Assembly: GCA_029907205.1 (NCBI GenBank)
Contig: JARYMI010000018.1
Location: forward strand, 1 to 59,953
Direction of reading: 5' to 3'
Source: Clostridiales bacterium
GTDB lineage: Bacteria > Acidobacteriota > Aminicenantia > Aminicenantales > UBA8522
DNA length: 59,953 nucleotides
Shown: positions 59,745 through 59,953 of the stretch, piece after piece
Position numbering within the stretch: position 1 is the first letter of the stretch
How the letters are laid out: each line of letters starts with the position of its first letter
The notes under the pieces: generated by a model
Told to the model about the DNA's origin: nothing
What the model saw: the letters and a program-made list of their open reading frames with translations, nothing else
The model's database searches: none
Translations under genes and position numbers: made by a program

Positions 59745-59838
59745 CAAAACCTCCTTTCTCGATTGACGGCTTTATCGTTCTTCTTATTTCTCAGACGGAA
59801 ACTTTTTTCCCCGACTCGGTCCAGCATAAGAGAAGGAA

Positions 59839-59867
59839 CGTATACCACCCTGAAAATCCGATGTCAA
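59839..59867 (-). promoter_or_regulatory. Putative promoter of the M24 peptidase gene
   Basis: On the minus strand TTGACA (complement of 59862-59867), a 17-nt spacer and TATACG (complement of 59839-59844). The predicted leader is ~88 nt before ATG 59744. The remaining ~85 nt to the window edge show no recognisable gene. Confidence 0.55.
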
Positions 59868-59953
59868 CGGCGCCCTGGCTCTATAACGAAAAGTGGGGTA
59901 ACTATTGCAGCCAAGGGCCACGATCGCCCGCCACGGGCCGGAGCGACCATTGA

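Noticed and set aside
59861..59953. 30-codon plus-strand ORF and a 16-codon minus-strand tail at the window edge
   Set aside because: Too short to judge, no ribosome site or recognisable motif, and the window ends there.
1..59953. CRISPR arrays, tRNA or rRNA genes, integrases, IS transposases, riboswitches
   Set aside because: Looked for in intergenic spaces and translations; no regularly spaced repeats, cloverleaf-like segments, transposase or integrase motifs were seen.

Overview
The window looks like a chromosomal segment of a Gram-negative, polymer-degrading heterotrophic bacterium. The closest gestalt is Candidatus Aminicenantes or another Acidobacteriota-like lineage. This is an inference from gene content: TonB-dependent receptors with carboxypeptidase-regulatory N-termini and no SusD partner, a GWxTD-domain protein, GTP-type PEP carboxykinase, many Sec- and Tat-exported hydrolases, and TPR-fused sulfatase-fold proteins. 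No rRNA, tRNA or CRISPR array was found.

Layout. 1-9.2 kb (plus strand): the end of a TonB-dependent receptor and its terminator, a GntR-type regulator, pckG, an exported cyclase-family hydrolase, a serine-palmitoyltransferase-like enzyme, and a two-subunit molybdenum hydroxylase. 9.2-15.1 kb (minus strand): an apparent operon gatE-gatD-glycosyltransferase. GatDE is the archaeal type of Glu-tRNA(Gln) amidotransferase and is the most surprising content here. 15.1-18.7 kb is a gene graveyard: fragments of a UbiE-like methyltransferase, an HTH/nucleotidyltransferase protein, two fused exported-protein remnants and a beta-propeller C-terminus. It is bounded by short repeats and carries an intact RHH/RelE toxin-antitoxin pair. 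18.7-25.2 kb: an exported propeller protein, a small hypothetical, a GH9 glucanase and a GWxTD/TPR protein.

25.3-32.1 kb: a sodium:solute symporter followed by three tiny membrane proteins (96, 38 and 29 aa; the last two identified here by direct translation), a full TonB-dependent receptor, and a divergent LacI-family regulator with a LacI-type operator lying just downstream of the receptor promoter. 32.1-59.7 kb, almost all on the minus strand, is a large glycan and amino-sugar catabolic region. It encodes GH116, a sulfatase-fold/TPR protein, NagA, a YdjC-type deacetylase, an MFS carrier, a SIS isomerase, a serine hydrolase, a Tat-exported aldo/keto reductase, an S9 peptidase, an ROK kinase, GH42, GH18, GH2 beta-mannosidase and GH105. 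NagB is on the plus strand, and an M24 peptidase closes the window. Together these fit uptake and degradation of GlcNAc-containing glycans, with exported hydrolases outside and NagA, NagB and ROK functions in the cytoplasm.

A short repeat (core GGGGACGCC or a variant) recurs at the 3' ends of four genes. In at least two (pckG and the MFS gene) it supplies the last codons and the stop. All functions are assigned from reading translated sequence; no database search was run.
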